DNA of 64,000 nt from JBOGXA01 sp050694175 (GTDB lineage: Bacteria > Actinomycetota > CADDZG01 > WHSQ01). Positions 42,413-51,408 of this stretch are shown here, piece by piece. A program made the position numbers and the translations under genes. Positions within the stretch are counted from its first letter, which is position 1; each line of letters opens with the position of its first letter. The stretch covers positions 133,945 to 197,944 of the forward strand of contig JBOGXA010000002.1 in NCBI GenBank assembly GCA_050694175.1, given 5' to 3'. The notes below the pieces were generated by a model, which was not told the origin of the DNA, ran no database searches, and saw only the letters and a program-made list of their open reading frames with translations.

Positions 42413-43036
42413 CTAGCCCGCCTCGCCGCGCGCCTCGAACAGGCCCGGAACCAGCAGGTTCGGATCGTTGGCGAGACGCGCCAGATCGCGCACCGCGAGG
42501 ATGTCGGGAACGTTGCGATAACGACCCTGGAAATCGAGTCCATAACCGACGACGAAGACGTCGGGGATCTCGAAGCCGCGGTGCTCGAGCGCGACCGGAA
42601 CGATGCGTCGCACCGACTTGTCCAGCAACGTGACCGCGCGCAGCGAACCGGGGCCGCGTTCCCCCAGCGCTCGGCGCAGATATGTGAGCGTGAGGCCCGT
42701 ATCCACGATGTCCTCGACGATGACGACGTCTCGTCCCCCGATGTCTTGCTCGAGGTCCTTAACGATGCGGACGATGCCCGACTGAGGGGCGGCCGCGTCG
42801 TACGAGGAGATCGACATGAAATCGACCTCTACGTCGACCGTCATGGCGCGCAGGAGGTCGGCGAGGAACAGCGTCGATCCCTTGAGGACGCCGATCAGTA
42901 TCGGCGGTGCGGTGCCGTTCGTGTAATGCGCCGATACCTCAGTCCCGAGCGCACGCGTTCGATCCGCAAGCTGGTCGCGGCCGAGCAGCACCTCCGCTGG
43001 CAGGGCCCCGTCGGACGTCGGCACCGGGTCGTTCAC
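42413..43036 (-). CDS. hpt: Hypoxanthine phosphoribosyltransferase
   Basis: 207 residues from GTG 43036, overlapping the stop of the D,D-carboxypeptidase gene (GTGA). PRPP motif VVIVEDIVDTGLTLTYL and the PPi loop ILIGVLKGSTLFLADLL; GYGLDFQGRYRNVPDI closes the active site. It salvages hypoxanthine (and guanine) with PRPP. Confidence 0.93.
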   Translation of the reverse strand: MNDPVPTSDGALPAEVLLGRDQLADRTRALGTEVSAHYTNGTAPPILIGVLKGSTLFLADLLRAMTVDVEVDFMSISSYDAAAPQSGIVRIVKDLEQDIGGRDVVIVEDIVDTGLTLTYLRRALGERGPGSLRAVTLLDKSVRRIVPVALEHRGFEIPDVFVVGYGLDFQGRYRNVPDILAVRDLARLANDPNLLVPGLFEARGEAG

Positions 43037-44154
43037 GACCGGCCCATCAGGCCTGCGACTCCCCCGACCATTGCCAGCAGCGCATCGACGATCCACGGAG
43101 TCCCGCCGTCGCTCGCCACGTCGCGTGCGGCGACCGCGGCCACCCGTCCGACGGGACGTCCCCGGTGCACCACGACGACGTCGCCCATTCGCTCACCGCG
43201 CACCACACCGCCGCGACCGGGGGCCGGTTCGAGCACGAACTCGACGTCCGATCGTTCGTAGGGGCCGCGCACCGTGCCGTCCGCGACGACCGCGGTCCCG
43301 GATCCATCGATCGCGATGAACCCCCCCACAACCGCGCCGGCGCGCAGCAGCACCGTGCGGGCGAGCCGGGCGAAGCCGTAGTCGAGCAGCAGCCGGGTAT
43401 CCGCGGTGGCGTCGGCCGAGTCCATCGCCACCGAGATCAGGAGCCGGCCGCGGCGGTGCGCCGCCCCGACCAGCACGTTGCCGGCGCCCAGCGTATAACC
43501 GGTCTTGACCCCGACTGCACCACGGTAACTCTCCAGTAGAGCATTACGGTTTACGACCGCGATTGATCCGCCCCGGCCCGGGATCGTCGTTGCAGGCGTC
43601 GCGACGATCTCCGCCAGCGCCGGATGCTCCACCACCGCGGCCGCGATCGTGGCGAGGTCGCGGGCCGTCGAGTAATGGCCCGGCTCATCGAGCCCATGTG
43701 CGGTGACGAAAGCCGTGCGCTCGGCGCCGAGTTCCGCCGCGTACTCGTTCATATCGGAAACGAACACGGCCTCGCTCCCCTCGACATGCTCGGCGAGGGC
43801 GACGGCCGCGTCGTTGGACGACGACAGCAGCAGCGCGTACAGGAGGCCCTCGACCGTGTACGTCTCCCCCGCCTCGAGGCCGAGCCCTCCGCCCCCGGTC
43901 GCGGCCGCGGCGGCCGACACGGACACCGTGTCGGCGAGGCCGGCCCGGTCGACGACGAGCAGGGCGGTGACCATCTTGGTCGTGCTCGCCATCGGAAGGC
44001 GGGCATCCGGGCGCCGGGCGAACAGCACCCGGTCTCCCTCGTCGACGACGATGCACGCCCCGCAGGTGACTTCGGGGGGGCGGGGGGCGCCTCCCGCAGG
44101 GCCGCCGACGAGGATGACGGCCGCGGAGACGGCAACTAGTAGCCTTGTCGACAA
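43033..44154 (-). CDS. dacA: D-alanyl-D-alanine carboxypeptidase (PBP5 type)
   Basis: 373 residues. Signal-like N-terminus (LLVAVSAAVILVGGPAGG). SxxK Ser57-Lys60 (MASTTK), SxN Ser112-Asn114 (SSSN), KTG Lys217 (GVKTGY). The C-terminal part is a beta domain without a clear membrane anchor. It trims peptidoglycan stem peptides outside the membrane. The TTG start at 44154 lies inside a 12-bp palindrome (44144-44155) with no ribosome site, so the start is somewhat uncertain; no ATG or GTG precedes the signal peptide. Confidence 0.9.
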   Translation of the reverse strand: MSTRLLVAVSAAVILVGGPAGGAPRPPEVTCGACIVVDEGDRVLFARRPDARLPMASTTKMVTALLVVDRAGLADTVSVSAAAAATGGGGLGLEAGETYTVEGLLYALLLSSSNDAAVALAEHVEGSEAVFVSDMNEYAAELGAERTAFVTAHGLDEPGHYSTARDLATIAAAVVEHPALAEIVATPATTIPGRGGSIAVVNRNALLESYRGAVGVKTGYTLGAGNVLVGAAHRRGRLLISVAMDSADATADTRLLLDYGFARLARTVLLRAGAVVGGFIAIDGSGTAVVADGTVRGPYERSDVEFVLEPAPGRGGVVRGERMGDVVVVHRGRPVGRVAAVAARDVASDGGTPWIVDALLAMVGGVAGLMGRS

Positions 44155-44155
44155 G
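44144..44155. repeat. AT-rich palindrome overlapping the dacA start (CTTGTCGACAAG)
   Basis: Perfect 12-bp palindrome that contains the TTG start codon of dacA. A protein or ribosome binding here would compete, so it could be an operator. Belongs to the dispersed family. Confidence 0.6.
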
Positions 44156-44173
44156 TAGATCAGCGGACGGATC

Positions 44174-44875
44174 TCAGCTCAGCTCTCGCATTTGCGCCCG
44201 CAGGACGCCCTCCCTGAGCTGGCGGGACAGCTGTATCAGCTCGCGCATCGAGCGCGCGGCCTCGCGCTGGCCCTCGGGGTCGCGCTTGGCCGCGACCGGA
44301 CTCACGATCTGCTGGAAGAAGCTCGTCTCCCGCTCGGCGAACTGCCGGTACATGCGCAGGTGCCGGGGCTCGACGCCGTACCCGAAGAACTTCAGCGCCG
44401 CCGTGGCGACGAGGAGGTCGTCCTCGTTGTAGGCCTCGCCGTCCTTGGGCGCGATCACCCCGAACTCTTCGAGGCCCTTCAGCTGACCGTCCGATAGCCC
44501 GGCCGCCGAGCACAGCTCTTTGCGGGACATCTGGACCCCGGTCGGGGCGGTCGCCCGGCCTTTTTCGGGCGCACCCTTGGCCGGCGCGGCCGGTTCGGCG
44601 GGAAACGCTCCGCCGTTCGCGTCGACCTCGTCGAGCCGTTCCCGGATCACCTTGAGCGGCAGGAAGTGGTCCCGCTGCAGCTGGAGGATGTAGCGGAGAC
44701 GTGCGACGTCGGCGTCGTAGAACTTGCGGTAGCCCGACGGCGTCCGCTCGGGGTTAATCAGGCCCTCGGCCTCGAGGAACCGGATCTTCGAGATGGAGAC
44801 ATCGGGGAAGTCGGCCCTGACGGTCTCCAGGACCTCGCCGATGCTGAGGTAATCGCGTGATCGCGACAGGGGCAT
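44174..44875 (-). CDS. MerR-family regulator (Rv1828-like)
   Basis: 233 residues. YLSIGEVLETVRADFPDVSISKIRFLEAEGLINPERTPSGYRKFYDADVARLRYILQLQRDHFLPLKVI is the MerR domain and matches Rv1828 of M. tuberculosis closely, including the order FHA protein then MerR. An Ala/Pro linker separates a second helical domain (MSRKELCSAAGLSDGQLKGLEEFGVI). It follows the FHA gene by 2 bp. Confidence 0.92.
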   Translation of the reverse strand: MPLSRSRDYLSIGEVLETVRADFPDVSISKIRFLEAEGLINPERTPSGYRKFYDADVARLRYILQLQRDHFLPLKVIRERLDEVDANGGAFPAEPAAPAKGAPEKGRATAPTGVQMSRKELCSAAGLSDGQLKGLEEFGVIAPKDGEAYNEDDLLVATAALKFFGYGVEPRHLRMYRQFAERETSFFQQIVSPVAAKRDPEGQREAARSMRELIQLSRQLREGVLRAQMRELS

Positions 44876-44877
44876 GT

Positions 44878-45345
44878 CTATCCTCCGGTCAGGAAGACCA
44901 GCTTGAACTTGCCGATCTGGAGCTCGTCGCCGGAGCGGAGATCGGCTTCCTCGACTCGCTCGCGGTTGACGTAGGTGCCGTTCAGGCTGCCGACGTCGCT
45001 GAGGCCGAACGTGGTGTCGGACCGGTGGATCTCGGCGTGCCGCCGCGACACGGTGATGTCGTCCAGGAAGATGTCTGAGTCCGGGTGCCGGCCGATCCTG
45101 ACCACGTCGGAGTCCAGGAAGTACTTGCTGCCGGCGTTGGGCCCCCGCTTCACGACGAGGACGCCGCGCCCCCCCTCGAGCTCATCGGGCAAGATATGGA
45201 TCTCTTCTTCGAGCTCGGACTCGAGCTCGGCGGGAGCGAAGGTGATCGTCGTGTCCGAGCCGCCCGACTCCGCGAGGGCAGCCCCGCACGACGAGCAGAA
45301 GTTGGCGCCGTCGGGGTTCTTGTGGCCGCAGTTGGTGCAATACAT
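44878..45345 (-). CDS. garA: FHA-domain protein with N-terminal zinc ribbon (GarA-like)
   Basis: 155 residues. A zinc ribbon (Cys3, Cys6, Cys17, Cys20) leads, which GarA of mycobacteria lacks. Then GGSDTTITFAP, a Thr-Thr segment that resembles the phospho-site of GarA (Thr32/Thr33), and an FHA domain (about residues 75-150: RIGRHPDSDIFLDDITVSRRHAEIHR). In mycobacteria GarA controls the TCA cycle/glutamate enzymes through Ser/Thr kinases. No kinase gene is in this window. Two bp ahead of the MerR gene and 43 bp after gcvH. Confidence 0.88.
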   Translation of the reverse strand: MYCTNCGHKNPDGANFCSSCGAALAESGGSDTTITFAPAELESELEEEIHILPDELEGGRGVLVVKRGPNAGSKYFLDSDVVRIGRHPDSDIFLDDITVSRRHAEIHRSDTTFGLSDVGSLNGTYVNRERVEEADLRSGDELQIGKFKLVFLTGG

Positions 45346-45388
45346 GACGGGCTTGACCCTATAGCAGAGCTTTAGGGTTGGTCAACGG

Positions 45389-45769
45389 TCATTCTTCGAT
45401 GAGCTTCTTATAGGCGTCCGCCGTCAGAAGCTCATCGACGGACCCCCGGGTCGCCTCGATCGCCACCAGCCAGCCCTTGCCGTACGGGTCGTCGTTGATC
45501 AGCTCGGGGTTCTCCTCCACCTCCGAGTTCTTGGCCAGCACCTTTCCCGAGATCGGGCTGTAGATGTCGGACACGGATTTAGTCGACTCCACCTCCCCCA
45601 GCGGCTGCCCGGCCTCGACCTCGGTGCCTGGATCCGGTAGGCCGACGAACACGACGTCGCCGAGCTGGTCCTGCGCGTAGTCGGTGATGCCCACCACTAT
45701 GCGCCCGTCCTCGCTGCGAGCCCATTCGTGCTCGCTCGTATAACGAAGTTCACCGGGAACGTCGCTCAC
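45389..45769 (-). CDS. gcvH: Glycine cleavage system H protein
   Basis: 126 residues. The lipoyl Lys64 is in GEVESTKSVSDIYSP; ELRYTSEHEWARSEDGRIVVGITDYAQDQLGDVVFVGLP precedes. It shuttles the aminomethyl group between P-, T- and L-proteins. Followed by the FHA gene, as in mycobacteria. Confidence 0.96.
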   Translation of the reverse strand: MSDVPGELRYTSEHEWARSEDGRIVVGITDYAQDQLGDVVFVGLPDPGTEVEAGQPLGEVESTKSVSDIYSPISGKVLAKNSEVEENPELINDDPYGKGWLVAIEATRGSVDELLTADAYKKLIEE

Positions 45770-45845
45770 CCACCGGCTCCTTTCCTCTTGTTCCCTCCGA
45801 CGGGGGTGCCGTTCGGCTCCCCTATCTTTTCTTCTCGAAGGTCTA

Positions 45846-45858
45846 CTTGTCTACAAAG
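45846..45858. repeat. AT-rich motif, dispersed family (CTTGTCTACAAAG)
   Basis: Near-palindromic copy in the 97-bp gap between gcvH and the mannose-1-phosphate gene; it is 77 bp upstream of the gcvH start. The neighbouring minus-strand text TTTGTAGACAAGT is also present ahead of parA. Confidence 0.55.
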
Positions 45859-45866
45859 ACACTTGC

Positions 45867-48383
45867 CTATTCGTCGACTCCCTCCGAGACGACCCGCCCT
45901 ACCATAGCGGTGAAGCGCTCGGCCAGCTCGGCGGCTCCGGCGACCGTGGGCGCCTCGGCCCAGACCCGGCACATCGGTTCGTCGGGGTACGGCACCACGA
46001 GCGCCCACGAGTCGCCGTAATCGACCTTGACGCCGTCGATGAGCACGAGGCGCCCGTCGCCGGCGAGCTCCGGCATGCGCCGCATGACCGCGCCCTTGAG
46101 GTGCCACGGGGTCGGCACGTCGCGCGCCGCGATATGAACGTCGGGAAGACCATCGACGAGCTCGGACAGCGGTCGCTCGGCAATCGCCACCATCTCGAGC
46201 GCTTTGCAGAACGTCATCACGCCGTCGGGAGCCGGCATGAAGTCGGGCCAGAGGAGCGTCCCGGACGCGTTGCCGGCGAAGCCGACCCCGGGCTCAGACG
46301 CGACCGCCATGAGCGACGTCAACGACGTCGGGGTCCACCGCAGCCTCGCCCCCGCGGCCTCGGCGATGCGCCCGCACTCCGACGATGCCGACACCGGCAC
46401 GGCCACGTCGCCCGCGCCCCGGCTCACCTCGTGGCTCAGGAACGCCAGAAGCGCCCGGCCGTCGCCCACCGCCCGGCCCCGGTCGTCGACCAGATGGGCC
46501 ACTTCGCCCCCCGGCTCGATGAGGATCCCCAGGTCGGAACCCGAGTTGCGTACGTGCTCGCGCAGCCTTTGGACGAGCCCGGCGAGGTCCTCGGGACTCA
46601 GCGCCGGTCGGTGCTCGTCCGTGTAGGCGTTGACGGCCAGCAGGTCGCAGCCGAGCCGGCCCATGATGGACGGGCCGACGAGGCTCACCGGCCCGAACGC
46701 GTAGTCGACGACGACCTTGAACTCGGCCCTCCGCACCGCATCGATGTCGACCGCGCGGAGCACCCCCGACACGTACTGCTCGGGCGCATGGGCGGGGAAC
46801 TCCAGCTCGCCGAGCCCGCGGGGGCCGGGGCGCCGGTACTCCTCGCGGAAGAACACCCGTTCGATCCTGCGTTGGCCGCCCTCGGAGAGGTCGCCGCCGT
46901 CGGGATCGAAGAGGCGGATCTCGACGATCTCGGGGTTGTCGGACGACGTCTGCACGCTGACCCCACCGGAGGCCTGACGGCTGCCGACGGTGAAGCGCGT
47001 GAGCGATGCCGGCGTGAGCTCGAGGTCGTGGCAGTTGACCCCGGCCGCGTTCAGCCCGGCGATGACGGCCCGCTTCATGGTCCGCGCCGCCCTGCTCGCG
47101 TCGCGCCCGGTGATCACTGTGCTCCCCCGCTTGAGGGTGCTTCCGTACGCCATGCCCAGCCGCACGGCCACAACCGGGGTGAGCCCGACGTTAACGAGAC
47201 CCGAGACCCCGCGCGACCCGAACAGCCCGCGCGTCGCCCGTTGCTCATGGATGACGCTCTGCGTCACGATCGCCCCCGCCTCGACCACGCGCGATGGGTA
47301 AACCTTGACTCCAGGGTTGATCAGAGCGCCCGGCCCCACCGTGACCTCGTCGCCGAGGACGCCGCCCTCCTCGATCGCCGCGCCGCGCCCGAGGTTTGCC
47401 TGCCGGCCGAGCACGCCGCCCCGCACCTGCGCCAACGGCCCGACGTGGGCCATGTCCATCACCACGCCCCCGACGATGCGAGCGTCGTCTCGCACGAGGA
47501 CGTTGTCACCGACGACCGCGTGGGGGCCCACGATGGCCCCGCCGCCGACGCGCGTGTAGTCGCCGATCACTGTCGGTCCCTCGACGCGGGCGGTCGGGTC
47601 GACCTCGACTCCCTCGCCGACCCACACGCGGGGGCGGAACTCGAAACCCGGGATGTCGATCGCAAGGTGACCCGAGAGCGCGTCTTTCTGGGCCTGCAGG
47701 AACGAGTCGGTGTTCCCGACGTCGGTCCAGTACGCGTCGGTGACGAAGCCGAACAACGGCAGCCCCTTGTCGAGCACAAGCGGGAACAGCTCGGATGAGA
47801 AGTCGTACGGCTGCCCCGGCGGAATGAGATCGAGTACCTCGGGCTCCAGCACATAGATACCGGTGTTGATCGTGTCCGAGAACACCTGACCCCAGCTTGG
47901 TTTTTCGAGGAACCGTTCGACGTGTCCGCCCGAGTCGGTCATGACGATGCCGAACTCGAGGGGGTCCGCCATTCGCTTGAGGACGAGCGTGGCCGCCGCC
48001 CCCTTGGCGCGATGGAAGGCCACGACCTCCTCCAGGTCGACGTCCGTGAGCGCATCCCCCGAGATCACGAGAAACGTGCCGGGCAGGAACTCGCGCGCGT
48101 TCAGGACGGATCCCGCGGTGCCAAGTGGCTCCTCCTCGACGGAGTAGGTCAACGAGATCCCCGCGTCGGTCCCGTCTCCGAAGTAGTTGCTGATAACCGA
48201 CGCGAGGAACTGCACTGTGGCGGTGACCTCCGTGAAGCCATGCCTCGTTAGCAGGCCGATGATGTGCTCCATGAGCGGTCGGTTGGCGACCGGCAACATC
48301 GGCTTGGGCATGTTGTTCGTGAGGGGCCGGAGTCGGGACCCCTCTCCCCCGGCCATGATCACGGCGTGCATGGGCTGAGTCAT
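45867..48383 (-). CDS. Mannose-1-phosphate guanylyltransferase fused to a phosphomannomutase-like domain
   Basis: 838 residues from ATG 48383. Residues ~5-240: nucleotidyltransferase (AVIMAGGEGSRLRPLTNNMPKPMLPVANRPL); ~255-380: left-handed beta-helix repeats (VIGDYTRVGGGAIVGPHAVV); ~385-838: phosphomannomutase-like, but the phospho-serine loop is GVSVQTSSDNPEI instead of TASHNP, and the metal loop normally DGDADR reads SDLGILIEPGGEVAHLVDD, so the metal site is lost. The N-terminal enzyme should make GDP-mannose (or another NDP-sugar); the mutase domain is probably regulatory or inactive. ATGA overlap with pgsA. Frame open upstream to 48581 but overlaps pgsA. Confidence 0.9.
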   Translation of the reverse strand: MTQPMHAVIMAGGEGSRLRPLTNNMPKPMLPVANRPLMEHIIGLLTRHGFTEVTATVQFLASVISNYFGDGTDAGISLTYSVEEEPLGTAGSVLNAREFLPGTFLVISGDALTDVDLEEVVAFHRAKGAAATLVLKRMADPLEFGIVMTDSGGHVERFLEKPSWGQVFSDTINTGIYVLEPEVLDLIPPGQPYDFSSELFPLVLDKGLPLFGFVTDAYWTDVGNTDSFLQAQKDALSGHLAIDIPGFEFRPRVWVGEGVEVDPTARVEGPTVIGDYTRVGGGAIVGPHAVVGDNVLVRDDARIVGGVVMDMAHVGPLAQVRGGVLGRQANLGRGAAIEEGGVLGDEVTVGPGALINPGVKVYPSRVVEAGAIVTQSVIHEQRATRGLFGSRGVSGLVNVGLTPVVAVRLGMAYGSTLKRGSTVITGRDASRAARTMKRAVIAGLNAAGVNCHDLELTPASLTRFTVGSRQASGGVSVQTSSDNPEIVEIRLFDPDGGDLSEGGQRRIERVFFREEYRRPGPRGLGELEFPAHAPEQYVSGVLRAVDIDAVRRAEFKVVVDYAFGPVSLVGPSIMGRLGCDLLAVNAYTDEHRPALSPEDLAGLVQRLREHVRNSGSDLGILIEPGGEVAHLVDDRGRAVGDGRALLAFLSHEVSRGAGDVAVPVSASSECGRIAEAAGARLRWTPTSLTSLMAVASEPGVGFAGNASGTLLWPDFMPAPDGVMTFCKALEMVAIAERPLSELVDGLPDVHIAARDVPTPWHLKGAVMRRMPELAGDGRLVLIDGVKVDYGDSWALVVPYPDEPMCRVWAEAPTVAGAAELAERFTAMVGRVVSEGVDE

Positions 48384-48985
48384 GTCTGCGCTCCTCGATC
48401 TCCAAGACTCCGCAAGCGCTGCGCTATCTCCCGTCCGTATAGAACCGTTGCGGCATAGTAGAGAACAGCTCCCAGGATCGTGAACGCGGTGCCGACGTCG
48501 CCGGCGATGGTCCGTCCCGCCCAGCTCGTCTCCGAGTAAGCCAGGCAGGTGAGCCCAAACATCAGGGCGGCCGTGGCGCACTTACCCACGAAGTTCACCG
48601 GAATGCGTTCCATCCCCCGCCGCTCGAGCAATGGGAAGAGCGTCAAGACGGCGACGTCGCGGATGATTATCACGAGGGCGAGAACGAGCGACAGAGCCCC
48701 GGTTGCGACCAGCGCGACCGCGAGGGCCACGATGAGCACCCGGTCGGCCAAAGGGTCGAGCAGCTTGCCCAACTCGGTGATCTGTCCCGTGCGACGTGCG
48801 ATGTAGCCGTCGAAGAAATCGGTCCATGCCCCCACCGCATACAGGATGACTGCGGCTTCTTCATGGCCCGAGACGAACAACCCGATGAACACCGGCACGG
48901 ACGCGAGCCGCAGCGCGGACAGAAGATTGGGGATGGTGGCCAGTCGCCGTCCGGCCGTCGAGGAGTCGGTCCTCGAGGTCTCCAC
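48380..48985 (-). CDS. pgsA: CDP-alcohol phosphatidyltransferase (PgsA-like)
   Basis: 201 residues. The CDP-OH signature is complete: D-F-F-D-G-Y-I-A-R-R followed by T-G-Q-I-T-E-L-G-K-L-L-D-P-L-A-D. Four to six membrane helices. ATIPNLLSALRLASVPVFIGLF at the start is typical of CDP-DAG:glycerol-3-phosphate phosphatidyltransferase; cardiolipin or phosphatidylinositol-phosphate synthase are alternatives. Overlaps the mannose gene (ATGA), linking phospholipid and mannolipid supply. Confidence 0.88.
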   Translation of the reverse strand: METSRTDSSTAGRRLATIPNLLSALRLASVPVFIGLFVSGHEEAAVILYAVGAWTDFFDGYIARRTGQITELGKLLDPLADRVLIVALAVALVATGALSLVLALVIIIRDVAVLTLFPLLERRGMERIPVNFVGKCATAALMFGLTCLAYSETSWAGRTIAGDVGTAFTILGAVLYYAATVLYGREIAQRLRSLGDRGAQT

Positions 48986-49036
48986 GTCTCCTGTTCCACA
49001 TCCCCTTAGTTCGATTGCAACCCGACGACCACTCGG

Positions 49037-49111
49037 TCGGGACGGCCGGATTTGAACCGGCGACCCCTGGTCCCCCAGACCAGTGCGCTAACCAAGCTGC
49101 GCCACGTCCCG
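49037..49111 (-). tRNA. tRNA-Pro (anticodon GGG)
   Basis: The minus strand folds as a 75-nt tRNA: acceptor CGGGACG/CGTCCCG, D-arm GCGC/GCGC with AGCTTGGTTA, anticodon stem CTGGT/ACCAG with loop CTGGGGG (anticodon GGG), T-arm GCCGG-TTCAAAT-CCGGC. The discriminator base is A and CCA is not encoded. 51 bp from pgsA. The gap 49112-49404 to der shows only AT-rich patches at the der end. Confidence 0.97.
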
Positions 49112-49404
49112 GAGACCGCCCATGATACCGGCGGGTCGGCTCGACCCTCCCCGTGTTCAGGGCGCGTCGACTTGGGGACAAGGGGACTTACTTACTTATC
49201 GCCAAGTCGCCGGGGCGGCTCCCCCGTGCGCCGCGTGCCGACCCGGAAAGTCGGGTTGAGCCACGTCAAAGGGGTTTTCTTAAACCGCATTGTCGTCGCT
49301 GGGCGGGCCCACAGGCGGTTGAGAATTGCGTTTTGGCCGGGCCCGGCCGCCCCGGGCCCAGAGTCATTGCGCGTTTCCCACCCGGAGCTTATCCGGGTGT
49401 GCAG

Positions 49405-50745
49405 CTAACTCTCAACTTTATCTCTAGTCTTTCTCCGTGGGCGCAACACGACCGGGCTCCCGGTGAACGGTTCCACCCCCCGGACCTGGTTCTCGATGTA
49501 CCTCAGATAGTTCGCTTCCACGCGCCCGCTCGCGAACAGCACGAACGTCGGAGGACCCACCGACGCCTGGACCGAGTAGAGGACCCGCACGCCGCGGCCC
49601 CCGGTTCGTGGATGGGGGCGCCGCTCCTGGGCATCACGCACGATTCGGTTGACCTCGGGGGTCGGGAGCCGGCGGCGGTGGGAGGCGACGGCCTCCTCGA
49701 TCGCGGGCAGGATGCGCTCGATCCCCCGCCGCGTGACCGCGGACGTCCGCACGACGCTCGCCCACGGGAGGAACCTGAGACGGTCCTTGACGTCGCGCTC
49801 GAGGCGAGCGCGATCGACCTCGTCGTCGCCCGCCAGCAGATCCCACTTGTTGAGCACGATCACGCACGCGCGCCCCGCCTCGACGATGGCCTCGGCGATG
49901 CGCTGGTCGTGACCGGTGACCCCCTCGGAGATGTCGATCACAAGTACGGCCACGTCCACCCGAGTGAGCGTCTGCCGGGACCTCAGGAACCCGAAGTACT
50001 CGATCGGATCCTTGATCTGGACCTGGCGTCGCATGCCGGCGGTGTCGACGATGCGTAGCGCCCGCTCGTCGTCGACCCGCAGATAGGAGTCGACCGGGTC
50101 CCGCGTCGTGCCGGGGGCGGCGTCGACGAGAGCCCGCTCCTCCTTCAACAACGCGTTCAGCACCGACGACTTGCCGACGTTGGGGCGTCCCACGATCGCG
50201 GTGGCCGCCCACCCCCCGGCGCCGGCGGAGCTCGTCTCCGGAAGCATCGCCACCAGTGCGTCGAGGAAGTCCCCCGAGCCGCGGCCGTGCAGGGCAGACA
50301 GCGCGTGGACATCGCCGAGGCCCAGCCGGAAGAAGGGGGCCGCGTCCGGTTCGTCGCGCCCGTCGTCGACTTTGTTGGCGGCCACGAGGACGGGCTTTGC
50401 TCCCTTCCGCAACTGATCCGCCACGACGAGGTCGTCCTCGAGCGGGCCAGCGACCACGTCGACCACAAGCACGACGACGTCGGCAGCCTCGATCGCGAGC
50501 TGCGCCTGCTCGCCCACGCGCGCCTCGAGGCCCTCGGCGCCCGGCTCGAGTCCGCCGGTGTCGAAGATCTCAAAGGTGCGCCCGGCCCATTCCGCGACAA
50601 ACGCGCGCCGGTCGCGCGTCACTCCCGGCGTCTCCTCGACGATCGCCTCGCGCCGGCCGATGATCCGGTTTACGAGCGACGACTTGCCGACGTTAGGCCG
50701 GCCCACGACGGCCACCACCGGAAGATCGCCGTTCCCGCCGGTCAT
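49405..50745 (-). CDS. der: GTPase Der (EngA), ribosome assembly
   Basis: 446 residues from ATG 50745 (ATGA overlap with cmk; the upstream open frame lies inside cmk). Two GTPase domains: VVGRPNVGKSSLVNRI and TAIVGRPNVGKSSVLNAL, DTGG and DTAG switch motifs, NKVD and NKWD specificity motifs; then the KH-like domain SGRVEANYLRYIENQVR. Needed for 50S subunit maturation. Final residues RRKTRDKVES lie in an AT-rich patch unlike the rest of the gene. Confidence 0.96.
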   Translation of the reverse strand: MTGGNGDLPVVAVVGRPNVGKSSLVNRIIGRREAIVEETPGVTRDRRAFVAEWAGRTFEIFDTGGLEPGAEGLEARVGEQAQLAIEAADVVVLVVDVVAGPLEDDLVVADQLRKGAKPVLVAANKVDDGRDEPDAAPFFRLGLGDVHALSALHGRGSGDFLDALVAMLPETSSAGAGGWAATAIVGRPNVGKSSVLNALLKEERALVDAAPGTTRDPVDSYLRVDDERALRIVDTAGMRRQVQIKDPIEYFGFLRSRQTLTRVDVAVLVIDISEGVTGHDQRIAEAIVEAGRACVIVLNKWDLLAGDDEVDRARLERDVKDRLRFLPWASVVRTSAVTRRGIERILPAIEEAVASHRRRLPTPEVNRIVRDAQERRPHPRTGGRGVRVLYSVQASVGPPTFVLFASGRVEANYLRYIENQVRGVEPFTGSPVVLRPRRKTRDKVES

Positions 50746-51395
50746 CGCGCGCGCCTCTGCTCGACGAGATCGACCACGGCGTCGATGGCCTCGGCCTCGC
50801 TCATGTCGGTGGTATCGATGGTCACCGCGTCGGGGGCTGCCTGCAGGGGGGATTCCGCCCGCGACGAGTCGGCGGCGTCGCGGGCGGCGATCTCGGAGCG
50901 GATGCGGTCGTATTCCTCCCCGTTCTCGGAGAGACCGAGCTGGCTGCACCGACGGCGGGCCCGCTCGTCTATCGACGCGGTCAGAAACACCTTCACGGCC
51001 GCGTCCGGCGCGATCACCGTCCCGATGTCCCGGCCCTCTATCACCACGTCCCTGGCCGCCGCGAGGGCCCGCTGGCGCGCCGCCATGTTGGCGCGCACTC
51101 GTGGCTGCGCAGAGATCGTGCTCACGATGGCGGTTACAGCGGCCGAGCGAATGCGCTGCGAGACATCCGACCCGTCGATGACCACCCTGTCCCCGTTCAC
51201 GTCGAGGGCGATGCCTTCCACCACGCGCGCGACCTCGTCGGCGGCGTCGGGCGCCACCCCGCGATCGAGGATCGCCACGGCGGCCGCCCGGTACATGGCC
51301 CCCGTGTCGAGGTAGCCGAAGCCCAGCCGCCGCGCTGCGCCGCGCGCAATGCTGCTCTTGCCGGCGCCGGCCGGCCCGTCGATGGCGACGATCAC
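50742..51395 (-). CDS. cmk: Cytidylate kinase
   Basis: 217 residues from GTG 51395 with a GGGGGAGG site four bases upstream. VIVAIDGPAGAGKSSIARGAARRLGFGYLDTGAMYRAAA carries the P-loop and NMP site; VIEGRDIGTVIAPDAAVKVFLTAS and RCSQLG follow. It phosphorylates CMP/dCMP. Overlaps der. Confidence 0.95.
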   Translation of the reverse strand: MIVAIDGPAGAGKSSIARGAARRLGFGYLDTGAMYRAAAVAILDRGVAPDAADEVARVVEGIALDVNGDRVVIDGSDVSQRIRSAAVTAIVSTISAQPRVRANMAARQRALAAARDVVIEGRDIGTVIAPDAAVKVFLTASIDERARRRCSQLGLSENGEEYDRIRSEIAARDAADSSRAESPLQAAPDAVTIDTTDMSEAEAIDAVVDLVEQRRAR

Positions 51396-51408
51396 AACGC
51401 CTCCCCCA

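Noticed and set aside
46101..47798. 565-codon plus-strand frame
   Set aside because: Opposite strand of the mannose-1-phosphate/phosphomannomutase gene; composition is a mirror of it.
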